NCBI GenBank assembly: GCA_041746615.1
Contig: JBGTGS010000154.1
Coordinates: 1-28,613, forward strand
Length of the DNA stretch: 28,613 nucleotides
Origin: CAMAXB01 sp041746615
Lineage (GTDB): Bacteria > Verrucomicrobiota > Verrucomicrobiia > Opitutales > Opitutaceae
Direction: 5' to 3'
Numbering within the stretch: position 1 is the first letter of the stretch; every line of letters begins with the position of its first letter. The notes beneath the pieces were generated by a model, which searched no databases, was not told the DNA's origin, and was given only the letters and a program-made list of their open reading frames with translations. A program made the position numbers and the translations under genes. Shown piece by piece: positions 15,354 to 24,741 of the stretch.

Positions 15354-17246
15354 GTGCACAGCCCGGAAAGCCCAGAGCCTTCGCCGAGTCCGGCGCCAGC
15401 AGTTTTGCTGGACTGGGTCGTGGCCATCCTGCTCGCCGCGAATCTGGCCTGGACGACACTTTGTCTGGGCGGATACCGGCCGGAGACGATGGTGTGGTCG
15501 TTTCCATTGACGGGTGGAATTTTGGTTCTGCTGCTGGCCCGACGGGTTTGGCTGCGCACCACGCCTCCCCTGCATCCGGCGGGCTGGTACCTCCTGCCGT
15601 TCTTGATTTATGCGGCCTGTAATGTCTGGCAGATCAGCCCGGTGCGTTGGTTGGGTTGGGCCGACTGGCTGGGTTGGGGTGGACTGGCCGCCACCTTCTG
15701 GATTTCCCTCAATGGCCTGGGGGCGCGGGGACCGAGGCGATTGGTACATGGCACGGTGGTTGTTGTCGGGGTGGTGGCAATGGTCATGGGGATTTATCAG
15801 CGCTTTGTTGATGCGGACTGGCTCATGCTCGGTCGTACCCAATCGCAATATTTTCATGGGCGGGCCAGCGGGCCATTTGGGATCCCGAACAGCCTGGCGG
15901 CATTGTTGCTGTTGCTGTTGCCCACGGCCCTGGCGGTGGCGGTGCTGGGCAAACGAATGCGCCCGACCTATCGCCTCGTGGCCGCTTGGCTGGCGGTGGT
16001 TTACCTTGCGGGGTTGGCGCTCACGCTGAGCCGAGGCGCTCTGTTGTCCCTGGCTGTTGCCCTGGCGGTCTGGCCTCTGCTGACTCCTGGCCGGCGCTGG
16101 CAATGGAAAGCAGGGATGGTGGCCGTGGTGGCGGGGGTGGGTCTGCTTTTGGGGTTTGGCTTGTACCAAGGTGTGCCTGGCGCGAAGGATCGCTTCGATC
16201 GTTTGGTGGATGATGCCGGGGAAACCACACGGCCGGCGATGTGGCTGGGAGCGTGGCAGCTCTTCAAGGACGAGCCGCTGACCGGAACCGGTGGTGGGAG
16301 TTACAATATTCTTTTTGAGCGGCATCGGCCCGTACACTTTCGCGATGAACCCCAGTGGGCGCACAATGATTATCTGAACACCCTCAGTGATTACGGCCTC
16401 GTGGGGGTTTTGCTTGGGTTTGGTGGGGGCGTCATGGCTGCCGGTCTGGCCTGGCGTGCAGGAGCGTCGCGTCGTGGCACCCGGGCGATGCTGGCCCGGG
16501 CGCAGCTGATCGGCTTGTTTGCTTTTGGCCTTTCCCTTCTTTTCGACTTTCATCTGAAAATCCCCGCCCTGGCCATGATCGTGGCGGTTTGCGCCGCCGA
16601 CTGGATTCGGCGATTGCAACCTTTAGGCGCGCCCGTTCCCCCCACGATGTTCCATCGGATGATGGCAGGAGTAGGTGCGGGAGTGGTGCTGGCCCTGACC
16701 CTGGGTCTGGCGCTGCCCCATTACCGGGCGGAAGCCCTTCGTTATGGGGAACGGCGTGCGATCGACGGTCTGGCCCAGCGCATGTCCAGTCTGGAGGAAG
16801 AGCGGGAGGTGTTGATTCGCGCGCGGGAGGCTTTTGCCCGCGCGGTCACTGTGAATCCGGCGAACGCGCAGGCTTGGTCTGATCTTGCTTATGCCCATGC
16901 GCTGTGGGCGCGCCACGACCCTGCGGCAACCGGGAGTCTGGGCGGTGAGTCGGAGCAGGCGGCGCGACGTGCGTTGGCACTCTCCGGAGTGGTGCCGGAA
17001 TTCTGGTGTCGCCTCGGCGTTGCCCTCGACATGCAGGGCCGGTGGGCGGAGGCGGGGTTGGCTTTTGGTCAGGCACTCGAACTCGCCCCTCATAGCGCCA
17101 CTGCCTGGTATCATCTCGCTTATCACCTCAGCCTTTACGGGCCGACCCGGGCCTTGGCCCGGACTGCGGCGTCAACCTGTTTGCGCCTTGACCCCGGTCA
17201 TCGTTCCGCCGAGGCTCTGCGACGTTTGCTGGCCGGAAATCCGTGA
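15354..17246 (+). CDS. O-antigen ligase/polymerase family membrane protein with TPR tail
   Basis: A 630-residue protein from a GTG start. About ten membrane helices occupy residues 15-460. The large periplasmic loop typical of the Wzy/WaaL (O-antigen ligase) family carries AMWLGAWQLFKDEPLTGTGGGSY (shown only in part by its motif GTGGGS) and the PQWAHNDYLNTLSDYGLVG signature, in which the His-Asn-Asp motif is conserved. The C-terminal part (about 490-630) has tetratricopeptide-like repeats, FARAVTVNPANAQAWSDLAY and FGQALELAPHSATAWYHLAY. It would transfer or polymerise surface glycans. The FecR gene follows 19 bp later, so it probably heads a ligase-FecR-cyclase operon. Confidence 0.88.
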   Translation: MHSPESPEPSPSPAPAVLLDWVVAILLAANLAWTTLCLGGYRPETMVWSFPLTGGILVLLLARRVWLRTTPPLHPAGWYLLPFLIYAACNVWQISPVRWLGWADWLGWGGLAATFWISLNGLGARGPRRLVHGTVVVVGVVAMVMGIYQRFVDADWLMLGRTQSQYFHGRASGPFGIPNSLAALLLLLLPTALAVAVLGKRMRPTYRLVAAWLAVVYLAGLALTLSRGALLSLAVALAVWPLLTPGRRWQWKAGMVAVVAGVGLLLGFGLYQGVPGAKDRFDRLVDDAGETTRPAMWLGAWQLFKDEPLTGTGGGSYNILFERHRPVHFRDEPQWAHNDYLNTLSDYGLVGVLLGFGGGVMAAGLAWRAGASRRGTRAMLARAQLIGLFAFGLSLLFDFHLKIPALAMIVAVCAADWIRRLQPLGAPVPPTMFHRMMAGVGAGVVLALTLGLALPHYRAEALRYGERRAIDGLAQRMSSLEEEREVLIRAREAFARAVTVNPANAQAWSDLAYAHALWARHDPAATGSLGGESEQAARRALALSGVVPEFWCRLGVALDMQGRWAEAGLAFGQALELAPHSATAWYHLAYHLSLYGPTRALARTAASTCLRLDPGHRSAEALRRLLAGNP

Positions 17247-17265
17247 TGCCGTCGCCTTTTTTTTC

Positions 17266-18123
17266 ATGCATAAAAAGCTCCTGACCTGGGTTGTTATGAT
17301 GGGTATGGCCGTGTTTGCGGCACAAGTTGTGCACGCACAAGGCAGCGAGCAGGGTCGCATTGTCCTTGCCCGGGTCACCGGGCAGGTGACCCTGACCAAC
17401 AAGGCGGACTCCACCACGCGGACTGCCGTCAACAACGAGCAGATTGTCGCAGGGTACATTGTCACCACGGCTGCGGATGCCAGCGTCGTCCTGGTTTTTT
17501 CCAACGGCTCCACCGTCAATTTGCGCGAGGACTCAGTCCTTGATATTGAAACTTTCATGCAGGATCCCTTTGCCGATGATTTCCGGATCGCGGAGGCCAC
17601 CGCCGAGCCAAGCACCTCGACCACTCGTTTGAATCTCAATCGCGGTGAGATCATCGGCAACGTCAAGACCCTGAATTCCGCCGGTGGCTCGAGTTTCACC
17701 GTACAGACTCCTGTCGGTGCGGCTGGCATCCGTGGCACCACGTTCCGCATTGTTTTCCGCCCCGATGGCACCGGTCGGGCATTCTTCTCGCTGACGACCG
17801 TCGAGGGCAATGTCGTCCTGACCCAGGGCACTGTTGAAATTCCGGTGGCGGCGATCAATGACCAGGCGGTGGAAATAGCCGTGGAAATTGACGTGCAGGT
17901 TGATCCAGCCACCGGAGCGATCACGGTTGCGACCGGTGGGCAGGCCTTCACGGTTCAGCCGGCTGCGGCAGCTTCAACCGCGGAGATCATCCAGTCGGCC
18001 CAGCAAATCGTGGATTTGGTCGCGGCGATTGCCTTTACCCCGCCAGTGCCGGCACCCACACCGCCGCCACCACCCGCGCCGCCACCTCCACGCACCACGA
18101 CGGCCGACGGAGCGGACGACTGA
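17266..18123 (+). CDS. Secreted FecR-domain protein
   Basis: A 285-residue exported protein with a signal peptide at 1-24 ending VVHA. A FecR domain (about 30-180) shows GQVTLTNKA, VFSNGSTVNLREDS, LNLNRGEIIGN and TPVGAAGIRGTTFRI, the usual last motif. The C-terminus is Ala-rich, then a Pro-rich stretch PTPPPPPAPPPP. I chose ATG 17266 because the frame upstream of it overlaps the ligase's TPR region and lacks sense, while this start gives a proper signal peptide. It lacks the N-terminal anti-sigma segment of true FecR, so it is a periplasmic sensory or binding module, probably linked with the cyclase gene that follows. Confidence 0.9.
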   Translation: MHKKLLTWVVMMGMAVFAAQVVHAQGSEQGRIVLARVTGQVTLTNKADSTTRTAVNNEQIVAGYIVTTAADASVVLVFSNGSTVNLREDSVLDIETFMQDPFADDFRIAEATAEPSTSTTRLNLNRGEIIGNVKTLNSAGGSSFTVQTPVGAAGIRGTTFRIVFRPDGTGRAFFSLTTVEGNVVLTQGTVEIPVAAINDQAVEIAVEIDVQVDPATGAITVATGGQAFTVQPAAAASTAEIIQSAQQIVDLVAAIAFTPPVPAPTPPPPPAPPPPRTTTADGADD

Positions 18124-18184
18124 GTCCCACTCCAAGCGCCTTTCGACTTCCTTTGGACGGCTTGGCTCCGTAAGGTTCCCGTCC

Positions 18185-20407
18185 GTGCTCAGGCGCAATC
18201 TTCACTTCTACGGGCGCGTCCTGTTGCTCATCCTGTTGACGGGTGTCTGGTGCTGGTTCAGCCGCAGCAGCCTGGCCACCGAAGTTGAGAACAAGCTGAT
18301 CGACCTGCGCTTCCAGTATCGGGGTGAGATCGATGCTCCGGTCAATCTGGTGTATGTGGACATCGATACGGATACGATCCAGCAGTATCAGTGGCCGTGG
18401 AGTCATGAGCGCTATGCCCAGATTCTGGATGCGTTGTTCAACCATGGCAGGGTCAAGGCGGTTGGCATCGACGTGGTGTTCTCCGATCATGCCATGCCGC
18501 AGTTTGGTCTGGAGGAACAACGCGCGGGGCGCCGGCTTTTTGGACGGGCGGTGCACGCGCATCGTCACGTTGTGCTCGCGGGGAATTATGTCCCGGGTCC
18601 GGGCACCATGCAGCGAACCCGTCAGTTCCCCTTCATCTTCGATGGATTCACGAACCCGGCAACGAATGACATTCCGGAGGCCCCCGGCTTTCCGATCGTC
18701 GGGCCGAACTGGGGCACCATCGGTCTGATCGACACCTACCGCGGGGAGACGCGGGCAGCGCCCATGTTCGCCGATACCATCACGGGAACCTTTTACCCGC
18801 TGGCTCTCCAGCTGGCCCTGATGCACTGGGGCCTGGGGCCGGATGCGATCCTGCGCCATCCCGACCGCATGGAGATTCGCAGTCCCGACGGGGTGCTGGT
18901 GACCCGCATCCCGCTGCGTCGCGGACAGCTCGTCGAGGTGAACTGGTTTTCACACTGGATCTCCGAAAAGAATCCCCGGGCCAGTGTGGCCAACATTGGT
19001 GAGTACCTCACGTTGCTGGAACACGAGGATCCGGAGAAACAGGAGTTGGGACGTCAATTCTTTGCACAGTTCAATGACAGCATCGTCCTGATCGGTCCGG
19101 TCGATGTGCTCCTGCAGGATCTGGCGACCACCTCCTTTGACGACACGCCGGTGCCTCAGGTCGGGCTGCATGGCAACCTGCTGAAAACCTTTGCCTCGGG
19201 CATCTATCTCAAGCGGGTGCCGGACTGGTTGCACGATGTACTGATTTTTGTCCTGGGTCTGGCCATCTGCGCACTGGCCCTGGTGAGCGGCCAAAAATCG
19301 GTGTTTGCCAAGGTGCTGGCCATACTGGGGGTGATGGCATACGTCGCCATCGGCTTCCACTTGTTTGCTGAGTTGCATCTCATTCTCCCGTTGTTCGCCC
19401 CGGTGGGCGCCGCCCTTACCACCAGCTTTGCCGGCGTGCTCTGGCAGGTGATCGAGGAGCAGCGGCAAAAGGGACGGATCAAGGGCATGTTCGGCACCTA
19501 TGTTTCTCCCCAGCTGGTCGAGCGGATGGTTGAATCCGGCGAGGACCCGCAGCTGGGCGGACACGAGACGGAGATCACCGCCTATTTCAGCGACATCCAG
19601 TCGTTCTCATCATTTTCTGAAAAGCTTCCGCCCTCCCGTTTGGTCGAGTTGATGAACGAGTACCTGACGGTTTGCACGGACATCATTCAGGAAGAGCGCG
19701 GTACACTCGACAAATACATCGGCGATGCGGTCGTGGCCATGTTCGGAGCACCCATCGCCCTGCCTGACCATGCCTATCGGGCCTGCGTCGCCTCCCAGCG
19801 GGTGCACGAGAAACTTGGCGAGTTGCGCGACCGGTGGCGCGCCGAGGGCGACCGGTGGCCGGACATCGTGGGCAAGATGCAGTCGCGCATCGGCCTAAAC
19901 ACGGGCAGCGCGGTCATTGGCAACATGGGCAGCCGCACGCGCTTCAACTACACCATGATGGGTGACAATGTGAATCTGGCCGCCCGCATGGAGAGCGGGG
20001 CGAAGAGCTGGGGTGCCTACACGATGGTGACGGAGACGACCAGGCAGGCCTGTGAAACCCATGGCGGTGACCGGGTGATCTTCCGTCCGCTCGGGCGGAT
20101 CGTGGTGATGGGACGGTCACAGCCCGTACCCATCTTCGAAGTGGTCGGCCTGCGTGAGACGATCACGGATTCCGCCTTCGAATGTGTGGACCTTTTCACC
20201 CAGGCGCTCGAACGCTATTATGCGAAGGACTGGACGGGTGCGCGGGCCCTGCTTGAACGCAGCGCCGTACTGGAGCCCAACCAGCCAGGGGTGACCCCGG
20301 GGGTGAAGACCAACCCCTCGCTGGTATATCAGAGCATCATCACGACGTATGAACTTCATCCCCCGGCCGATGGCTGGGACGGGGTTTATGTAATGAAGGA
20401 GAAGTGA
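18185..20407 (+). CDS. CHASE2-domain class III adenylate cyclase
   Basis: A 740-residue membrane cyclase. One N-terminal helix (10-27) leads into an extracytoplasmic CHASE2 sensor (about 30-345), then three membrane helices (about 349-420), a linker and the cyclase domain (about 460-640). Metal-binding Asp residues are D470 in YFSDIQSF and D514 in DKYIGDAVVAMFG. N597 and R601 in GDNVNLAARM are the transition-state residues. K510 and T590 fit ATP rather than GTP specificity, so cAMP is the likely product. The C-terminal 90 residues look TPR-like. I chose GTG 18185 because the long open frame before it is the shadow of the FecR 3' end and its residues are Arg- and Pro-rich. The CHASE2 domain and FecR protein face the same compartment. 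Confidence 0.9.
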   Translation: MLRRNLHFYGRVLLLILLTGVWCWFSRSSLATEVENKLIDLRFQYRGEIDAPVNLVYVDIDTDTIQQYQWPWSHERYAQILDALFNHGRVKAVGIDVVFSDHAMPQFGLEEQRAGRRLFGRAVHAHRHVVLAGNYVPGPGTMQRTRQFPFIFDGFTNPATNDIPEAPGFPIVGPNWGTIGLIDTYRGETRAAPMFADTITGTFYPLALQLALMHWGLGPDAILRHPDRMEIRSPDGVLVTRIPLRRGQLVEVNWFSHWISEKNPRASVANIGEYLTLLEHEDPEKQELGRQFFAQFNDSIVLIGPVDVLLQDLATTSFDDTPVPQVGLHGNLLKTFASGIYLKRVPDWLHDVLIFVLGLAICALALVSGQKSVFAKVLAILGVMAYVAIGFHLFAELHLILPLFAPVGAALTTSFAGVLWQVIEEQRQKGRIKGMFGTYVSPQLVERMVESGEDPQLGGHETEITAYFSDIQSFSSFSEKLPPSRLVELMNEYLTVCTDIIQEERGTLDKYIGDAVVAMFGAPIALPDHAYRACVASQRVHEKLGELRDRWRAEGDRWPDIVGKMQSRIGLNTGSAVIGNMGSRTRFNYTMMGDNVNLAARMESGAKSWGAYTMVTETTRQACETHGGDRVIFRPLGRIVVMGRSQPVPIFEVVGLRETITDSAFECVDLFTQALERYYAKDWTGARALLERSAVLEPNQPGVTPGVKTNPSLVYQSIITTYELHPPADGWDGVYVMKEK

Positions 20408-20415
20408 TGTTGGCG

Positions 20416-20431
20416 GAGTCCTTCCGGACTC
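20416..20431. terminator. Small hairpin between convergent cyclase and ilvB genes
   Basis: GAGTCC (20416-20421) pairs perfectly with GGACTC (20426-20431) around a TTCC loop. It sits in the 49-bp gap between the convergent 3' ends. No T-run follows on either strand, so any terminator role would be weak. Confidence 0.25.
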
Positions 20432-20456
20432 TCTGCGCGGGTGCAGGTTCCCCGCT

Positions 20457-22232
20457 TTACTTCAGGATCATTTCCTTCACTGAGCGGCCGGCGGGGATCA
20501 TGGGCAGCACGTGTTCGGTGTACGGCACGATGATGTCGAGAACGTAGGGTCCGTCGTGGTCGAGCATCTCCTGAATGGCCTCGCGGAGTTCACTCTTCTT
20601 GTGGACGCGTCGGCCCTTGACGCCAAAGCCCTCGGCGATCTTGACGAAGTCGGGATAGAGGCCGCCGAGGTTATCGGGGCCGCCGACGTTCTTCTCATCG
20701 CCCAAAATGGTGTTGCCGCGGATGCTGCCGTAGAAGCGGTCCTCCCACTGCACGACCATGCCGAGGTGTTGATTGTTAAGAATCATGGCCTTGGCGGCGA
20801 TCTTCTCGATGTGGCAGGTGGCCAGCTCCTGAATGTTCATCATGAACGAGCCGTCGCCGTCGATGTCGATGACCTGCCGGTCAGGGCAGGCGACCTTGGC
20901 GCCCATGGCTGCGGGGTAGCCAAAGCCCATGGCACCCAGGCCGAGTGAGCTGAGGTAACGCCGGGGTTCGTTGAAGCGGTAGAACTGGGCGGCCCACATC
21001 TGATGTTGGCCCACCCCGGTGGTGATGATCGCTTCGCCCTTCGTGAGTTCGTAAAGGACCTGGACGGCTTCCTGGGGCACGATGTGCGGACTGGCCTCGT
21101 AGCGGAAGGGATGGTCGCGCTTCCATTCCGAAATCTGCGCGTGCCACGCCGCCGTGTCGGGTGCCTTGAACTTGTGCGCGGCTGCGAGCTCGTTCAGGCG
21201 ATCGAGCGCGTATTTGATGTCACTCAGGATCGGGTGGAGCACCCGCTTGTTCTTGTTGTGCTCGGAGGGATCGATGTCGATGTGGACGATGTGGGCCTCA
21301 CTGGCGAATTTGCTGACATCACCGGTGATGCGGTCGTCAAAGCGCGCGCCCAGGCAGAGCACCAAATCGCTCTGATCCACGGCCCAGTTGCCGTAGGCCG
21401 ACCCGTGCATGCCGAACCATTGCATGGAAAGCGGGTGCTTCTCCGGAAAAGCACCCACACCCATCAGTGTGGTGGCGACGGGGATGTTGGTCTTTTCCGC
21501 AAACGCCTTCAGGGCCTCATGGGCCCCGGAAGAAATGACGCCGCCGCCCACGTAGAACACGGGCCGCTTTGTCCCGGCAATCAGGGAGAGAACCTGCTTG
21601 AGCTGCTCGTCACTGGCTTGGGGATTCTGGCTGAGCGTGGGATTGGCGAATTCAACCGTGGCCGGGAAAACCGGGACCAGCTTCTTCTGCTGTACGTCCT
21701 TGGGAATGTCGATGACCACAGGACCGGGCCGGCCGCTGTTGGCGAGTTGGAAGGCTTCCTTGAACACGCGCGGGATATCGGCGGCATCCATCACCAGGTA
21801 GGAATGCTTCACGATCGGAAGCGTCATGCCGAAGAAGTCCGTTTCCTGGAACGCACTTTTTCCAATATACTTGGAATAAACCTGGCCGGTGATCGCCACC
21901 AGGGGGATCGAGTCCATGTAGGCATCGGCAATGGCGGAAACCAGGTTGGTGGCCCCGGGGCCGCTCGTGGCCATGCACACGCCCGCCCGGCCGGTGGCGC
22001 GGGCATAACCTTCGGCGGCGAACGAACCGCCCTGTTCGTGGCGGGGCAGAATGACCCGGATCTTGTCGGTGCGGGCCAGGGCCTGGTGAAGTTCCTGGGA
22101 GGCACCACCCGGGTATGCGAAGATGACATCGGTCCCTTCGCGGATAAGGCACTCGACGACGACGTCGGCGCCGTTCATTTCACGGCCGATTTCGGGCTTG
22201 GGAAACGAGGAGGGCGAGGTGGACGATTTCAT
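20457..22232 (-). CDS. ilvB: Acetolactate synthase large subunit
   Basis: A 591-residue thiamine-diphosphate enzyme that forms 2-acetolactate or 2-aceto-2-hydroxybutyrate, the first common step of valine, leucine and isoleucine synthesis. E66 in HEQGGSFAAEGYARATG is the cofactor-activating Glu. The central FAD-type domain has GARFDDRITG. The C-terminal part has the ThDP signature GDGSFMMN ending in NN (ILNNQHLGMV). The open frame runs 133 codons further upstream, but that part is low-complexity shadow of the divergent gene's leader. The Met at 22232, with EMNGADVVVECL soon after, gives a normal length. The regulatory subunit gene ilvN is not adjacent, which is unusual. leuA in this window serves the same pathway. 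Confidence 0.95.
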   Translation of the reverse strand: MKSSTSPSSFPKPEIGREMNGADVVVECLIREGTDVIFAYPGGASQELHQALARTDKIRVILPRHEQGGSFAAEGYARATGRAGVCMATSGPGATNLVSAIADAYMDSIPLVAITGQVYSKYIGKSAFQETDFFGMTLPIVKHSYLVMDAADIPRVFKEAFQLANSGRPGPVVIDIPKDVQQKKLVPVFPATVEFANPTLSQNPQASDEQLKQVLSLIAGTKRPVFYVGGGVISSGAHEALKAFAEKTNIPVATTLMGVGAFPEKHPLSMQWFGMHGSAYGNWAVDQSDLVLCLGARFDDRITGDVSKFASEAHIVHIDIDPSEHNKNKRVLHPILSDIKYALDRLNELAAAHKFKAPDTAAWHAQISEWKRDHPFRYEASPHIVPQEAVQVLYELTKGEAIITTGVGQHQMWAAQFYRFNEPRRYLSSLGLGAMGFGYPAAMGAKVACPDRQVIDIDGDGSFMMNIQELATCHIEKIAAKAMILNNQHLGMVVQWEDRFYGSIRGNTILGDEKNVGGPDNLGGLYPDFVKIAEGFGVKGRRVHKKSELREAIQEMLDHDGPYVLDIIVPYTEHVLPMIPAGRSVKEMILK

Positions 22233-22362
22233 GGCGGATGTTTCGGTTGACAGAGGGATGAGCAAAGCCGACCGGCCCGGTGGGAGGCAAGCGCGGAAAC
22301 CGGGGATTTCCCGTGGATTTGGTTTGGTTTGGTCTCGATCCACGTCCAACTGTCTCCTCGTG

Positions 22363-23145
22363 GTGAGACTACTTTTCATTGGTGACATCGTGGGGCGTCC
22401 AGGGCGCGAGATCGTGGCGGCCAGGCTGCCGGGTTTGCGGGAGGAGCACCGCATCGACTTCGTGATCGCCAATGGCGAGAACGCGGCCGCCGGGGCGGGC
22501 ATCACCGGCGCGATTGCCCGAACCCTCCTGAAGTCAGGCGTGGATGCGATCACCCTCGGGGACCATGTCTGGGACCAGCGGGGCTGGGAATCCGAGATCG
22601 GTGAGTTCGAGCGGGTTTGCCGTCCCGCCAATCTGCCGGCCGCCTGCCCGGGACGGGATCATGTGATTTTGGAAAAGGCCGGTCTGCGACTCGCGGTGGC
22701 GACGGTGTTGGGGCGGACCTTTCTGACCATGAAGGGTGATTGTCCCTTTCTCACCGCTGAAGTCCTTCTCGCCAAAACCGTGGGGGCGGGTGTCGCGGAT
22801 GGACTACTGTTGGAAATACATGCCGAGGCGACTTCTGAGAAACAGGCGTTGGGCTGGCATCTCGACGGCCGCACTATCGCCGTTCTCGGCACTCATACCC
22901 ATGTGCCGACTGCGGATGCGTCCGTGCTCCCTGCGGGCACGGCTTTCATGTGCGACGTGGGGATGACCGGTCCTTACGCGAGTGTGCTCGGCCGCGCGAT
23001 CGAGCCGGTGGTGGCCCGCTTTTTGGACGGCATGCCGAGACGGTTCGAAATTGCCACCGATGATGTGCGGCTTTCCGCCGCGCTGGTTGAGTACGATCCT
23101 GCGGTGAAGAGGGCAACCCGCTGCGAACTTCTGGTGGTGCGCTAG
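22363..23145 (+). CDS. YmdB-family metallophosphoesterase (TIGR00282 type)
   Basis: A 260-residue calcineurin-like phosphodiesterase. The motifs of the Bacillus YmdB family are in place: FIGDIVGRPGR (6-15) with D8, VIANGENAAAGAGIT (34-48) with E39 and N40, GDHVWDQ at 66-72, HAEATSEK, and GTHTHVPTADA. Family members cleave 2',3'-cyclic nucleotides and affect stress and development. The start is one of two adjacent GTG codons, 22360 or 22363; I used the second because MRLLFIGDI fits the family. At residue 67 Asp replaces the usual metal-binding Asn (GNH becomes GDH). It is divergent from ilvB and convergent with accA. Confidence 0.88.
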   Translation: MRLLFIGDIVGRPGREIVAARLPGLREEHRIDFVIANGENAAAGAGITGAIARTLLKSGVDAITLGDHVWDQRGWESEIGEFERVCRPANLPAACPGRDHVILEKAGLRLAVATVLGRTFLTMKGDCPFLTAEVLLAKTVGAGVADGLLLEIHAEATSEKQALGWHLDGRTIAVLGTHTHVPTADASVLPAGTAFMCDVGMTGPYASVLGRAIEPVVARFLDGMPRRFEIATDDVRLSAALVEYDPAVKRATRCELLVVR

Positions 23146-23165
23146 CAATCTGCGACGCAGAGTGC

Positions 23166-24146
23166 TCAGGTCTGGGCGGCGCCGGCTTCCTCGTACACGC
23201 CGAGATGACGAAAATGCGCATAGCGGGCGTCGAGCAACTCGTCGGCCGGGAGGCCGCGAAGGTCGTTGAGGTGCTTTTGCAACGCGTACTTGAGCGCGTC
23301 GGAAGCCTGCTTCGGGTCGTGATGGGCTCCGCCGAAGGGTTCGGGAATGACCTCACTGACCACGCCAAACTTCTCCAGGGTGGGGGCATCGAGTTTGAGG
23401 GCCGAAGCCGCCTTGGGCGCGGCCGCGGAGTCCTTCCAGAGAATGGCCGCGCAGCCTTCGGGAGAGATCACTGAATAGTAGCTGTTCTCAAAGATAAGCA
23501 CCCGGTCGGTGACGCCGATGCCCAAGGCACCGCCCGAGCCGCCTTCACCCACCACCACGGAAATCGAGGGGACGCGTAGCATGGCCATTTCCCTCAGGTT
23601 GACGGCAATGGCCTCGGAAACATGACGCTCCTCCGAGCCGATTCCCGGATAGGCGCCGGGTGTGTCGATGAAACAAAACACAGGTAATTTAAACTTCTCC
23701 GCCATCTTCATAAGCCGCAGGGCCTTGCGATAACCCTCGGGCTGGGGCATGCCGAAGTTGCGGGCGATCTTCTCCTTGGTCTCCCGGCCCTTTTGCTGGG
23801 CAATGATCATGACGGCATCACCATTGAAAAAGGCGGTGCCTCCGACCAGGGCCCGGTCGTCATTGAACTGACGGTCGCCGTGCAATTCGGTGAATCCCTC
23901 GCAAATCATGCCCACGTAATCCAGGGCGTAGGGCCGCTTCGGATGTCGGGCAATCTGCACCCGCTGCCAGGGGGTGAGGCTCGAATAGATTTCGCGTTGG
24001 GTCGCCTCGATCTTGCGGGTAATGCCGGCGACCTCACTGGACAGGTCGAGGTTGTTCTCAAGCGATTGCTGGCGCAGCTGATCCAGCTGTTGCGACAGGT
24101 CACGGAGGGGCTTCTCGAATTCCAATGAATAGGCGGGCTTGTCCAT
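23166..24146 (-). CDS. accA: Acetyl-CoA carboxylase carboxyltransferase subunit alpha
   Basis: A 326-residue subunit that, with AccD, transfers the carboxyl group from carboxybiotin to acetyl-CoA, giving malonyl-CoA for fatty acid synthesis. Family hallmarks: an N-terminal coiled segment (about 5-55, LEFEKPLRDLSQQLDQLRQQ), PWQRVQIARHPKRP, FTELHGDRQFNDDRALVGG, RNFGMPQPEGYRKALRLM, CFIDTPGAYPGIGSEER, and VVGEGGSGGALGIG (the oxyanion and CoA-binding region). Length is close to the 319 residues of E. coli AccA. It is on the same strand as the TPR gene, 113 bp downstream of it. accD is not in the window. Confidence 0.97.
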   Translation of the reverse strand: MDKPAYSLEFEKPLRDLSQQLDQLRQQSLENNLDLSSEVAGITRKIEATQREIYSSLTPWQRVQIARHPKRPYALDYVGMICEGFTELHGDRQFNDDRALVGGTAFFNGDAVMIIAQQKGRETKEKIARNFGMPQPEGYRKALRLMKMAEKFKLPVFCFIDTPGAYPGIGSEERHVSEAIAVNLREMAMLRVPSISVVVGEGGSGGALGIGVTDRVLIFENSYYSVISPEGCAAILWKDSAAAPKAASALKLDAPTLEKFGVVSEVIPEPFGGAHHDPKQASDALKYALQKHLNDLRGLPADELLDARYAHFRHLGVYEEAGAAQT

Positions 24147-24259
24147 CTAGGGGCAGGCTAGGGAGGCGGAGGGAACGCTGTCAACGGGCGTGCTCGTGCC
24201 TGGTATTTGCGATTGCTGCCCAACCGGGTGGGGCACTTCCCCGTCCAGCCGGTGGTTCT

Positions 24260-24631
24260 TCACCCGGCTCCACCCAGCCCATCAGCATGGGCATCAGGGT
24301 TTTTGAGCTGATCCTTCCAGCCAAGAATCTTGGCCTGGGCTCCGAATTTCTCAGCCATGGCCTTGTCGCCCTTTTCCATCCAGATGCGTGACAGCGTGGT
24401 GTTGATGAAGAGATCATCCCCACGCAGGGCGTGGGCCCGCTCGGCGGCGGCCAAGGCCTCGTCAAAGCGACGCAGCGAGAAGGTGATTTCGGCCAAGGCG
24501 TGCCAGGCCTCGAAGGATTCCGGCGCGGCGTCGGTTGCCTGACCGAGCTTGGACATCGCGGCATCGTTGTCGCCCATGGTGTAATCGAAGGTGGCGTCCT
24601 CAATCAGGGTTTGGAGTTCCTCGTCGGTCAT
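24260..24631 (-). CDS. Small tetratricopeptide-repeat protein
   Basis: A 123-residue soluble protein with about two to three TPR units: DEELQTLIEDATFDYTMGDN, then PESFEAWHALAEITFSLRRF and LFINTTLSRIWMEKGD. The TPR-like W/L/G/Y/A/F/A/P pattern is recognisable but no other domain is present. The Met at 24631 is preferred to the longer open frame (to 24823) because the TPR begins there and the extra residues overlap the queA end. The function is unknown; TPRs mediate protein contacts. It lies 110 bp after queA and 113 bp before accA on the same strand. Confidence 0.8.
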   Translation of the reverse strand: MTDEELQTLIEDATFDYTMGDNDAAMSKLGQATDAAPESFEAWHALAEITFSLRRFDEALAAAERAHALRGDDLFINTTLSRIWMEKGDKAMAEKFGAQAKILGWKDQLKNPDAHADGLGGAG

Positions 24632-24741
24632 GTGCAGCCAGTGTGTCCGGGTGGGGGACAAAAAGAAAGGACGGCCTTGTGGAGTGTCGTTAAAATCAGC
24701 AACGCGGGCGATGGTGGGAAAAATACGACCATTTCCCGTGC

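Noticed and set aside
16885..17265. N-terminal extension of the FecR frame
   Set aside because: It overlaps the ligase's TPR region in another frame and places the signal peptide internally, so ATG 17266 is the better start.
17888..18184. N-terminal extension of the cyclase frame
   Set aside because: The residues are Arg- and Pro-rich shadow of the FecR coding end; GTG 18185 directly precedes the first membrane helix.
22233..22631. 133-codon extension of ilvB
   Set aside because: It crosses the start of the divergent YmdB-like gene and has no acetolactate synthase similarity; normal length is reached from 22232.
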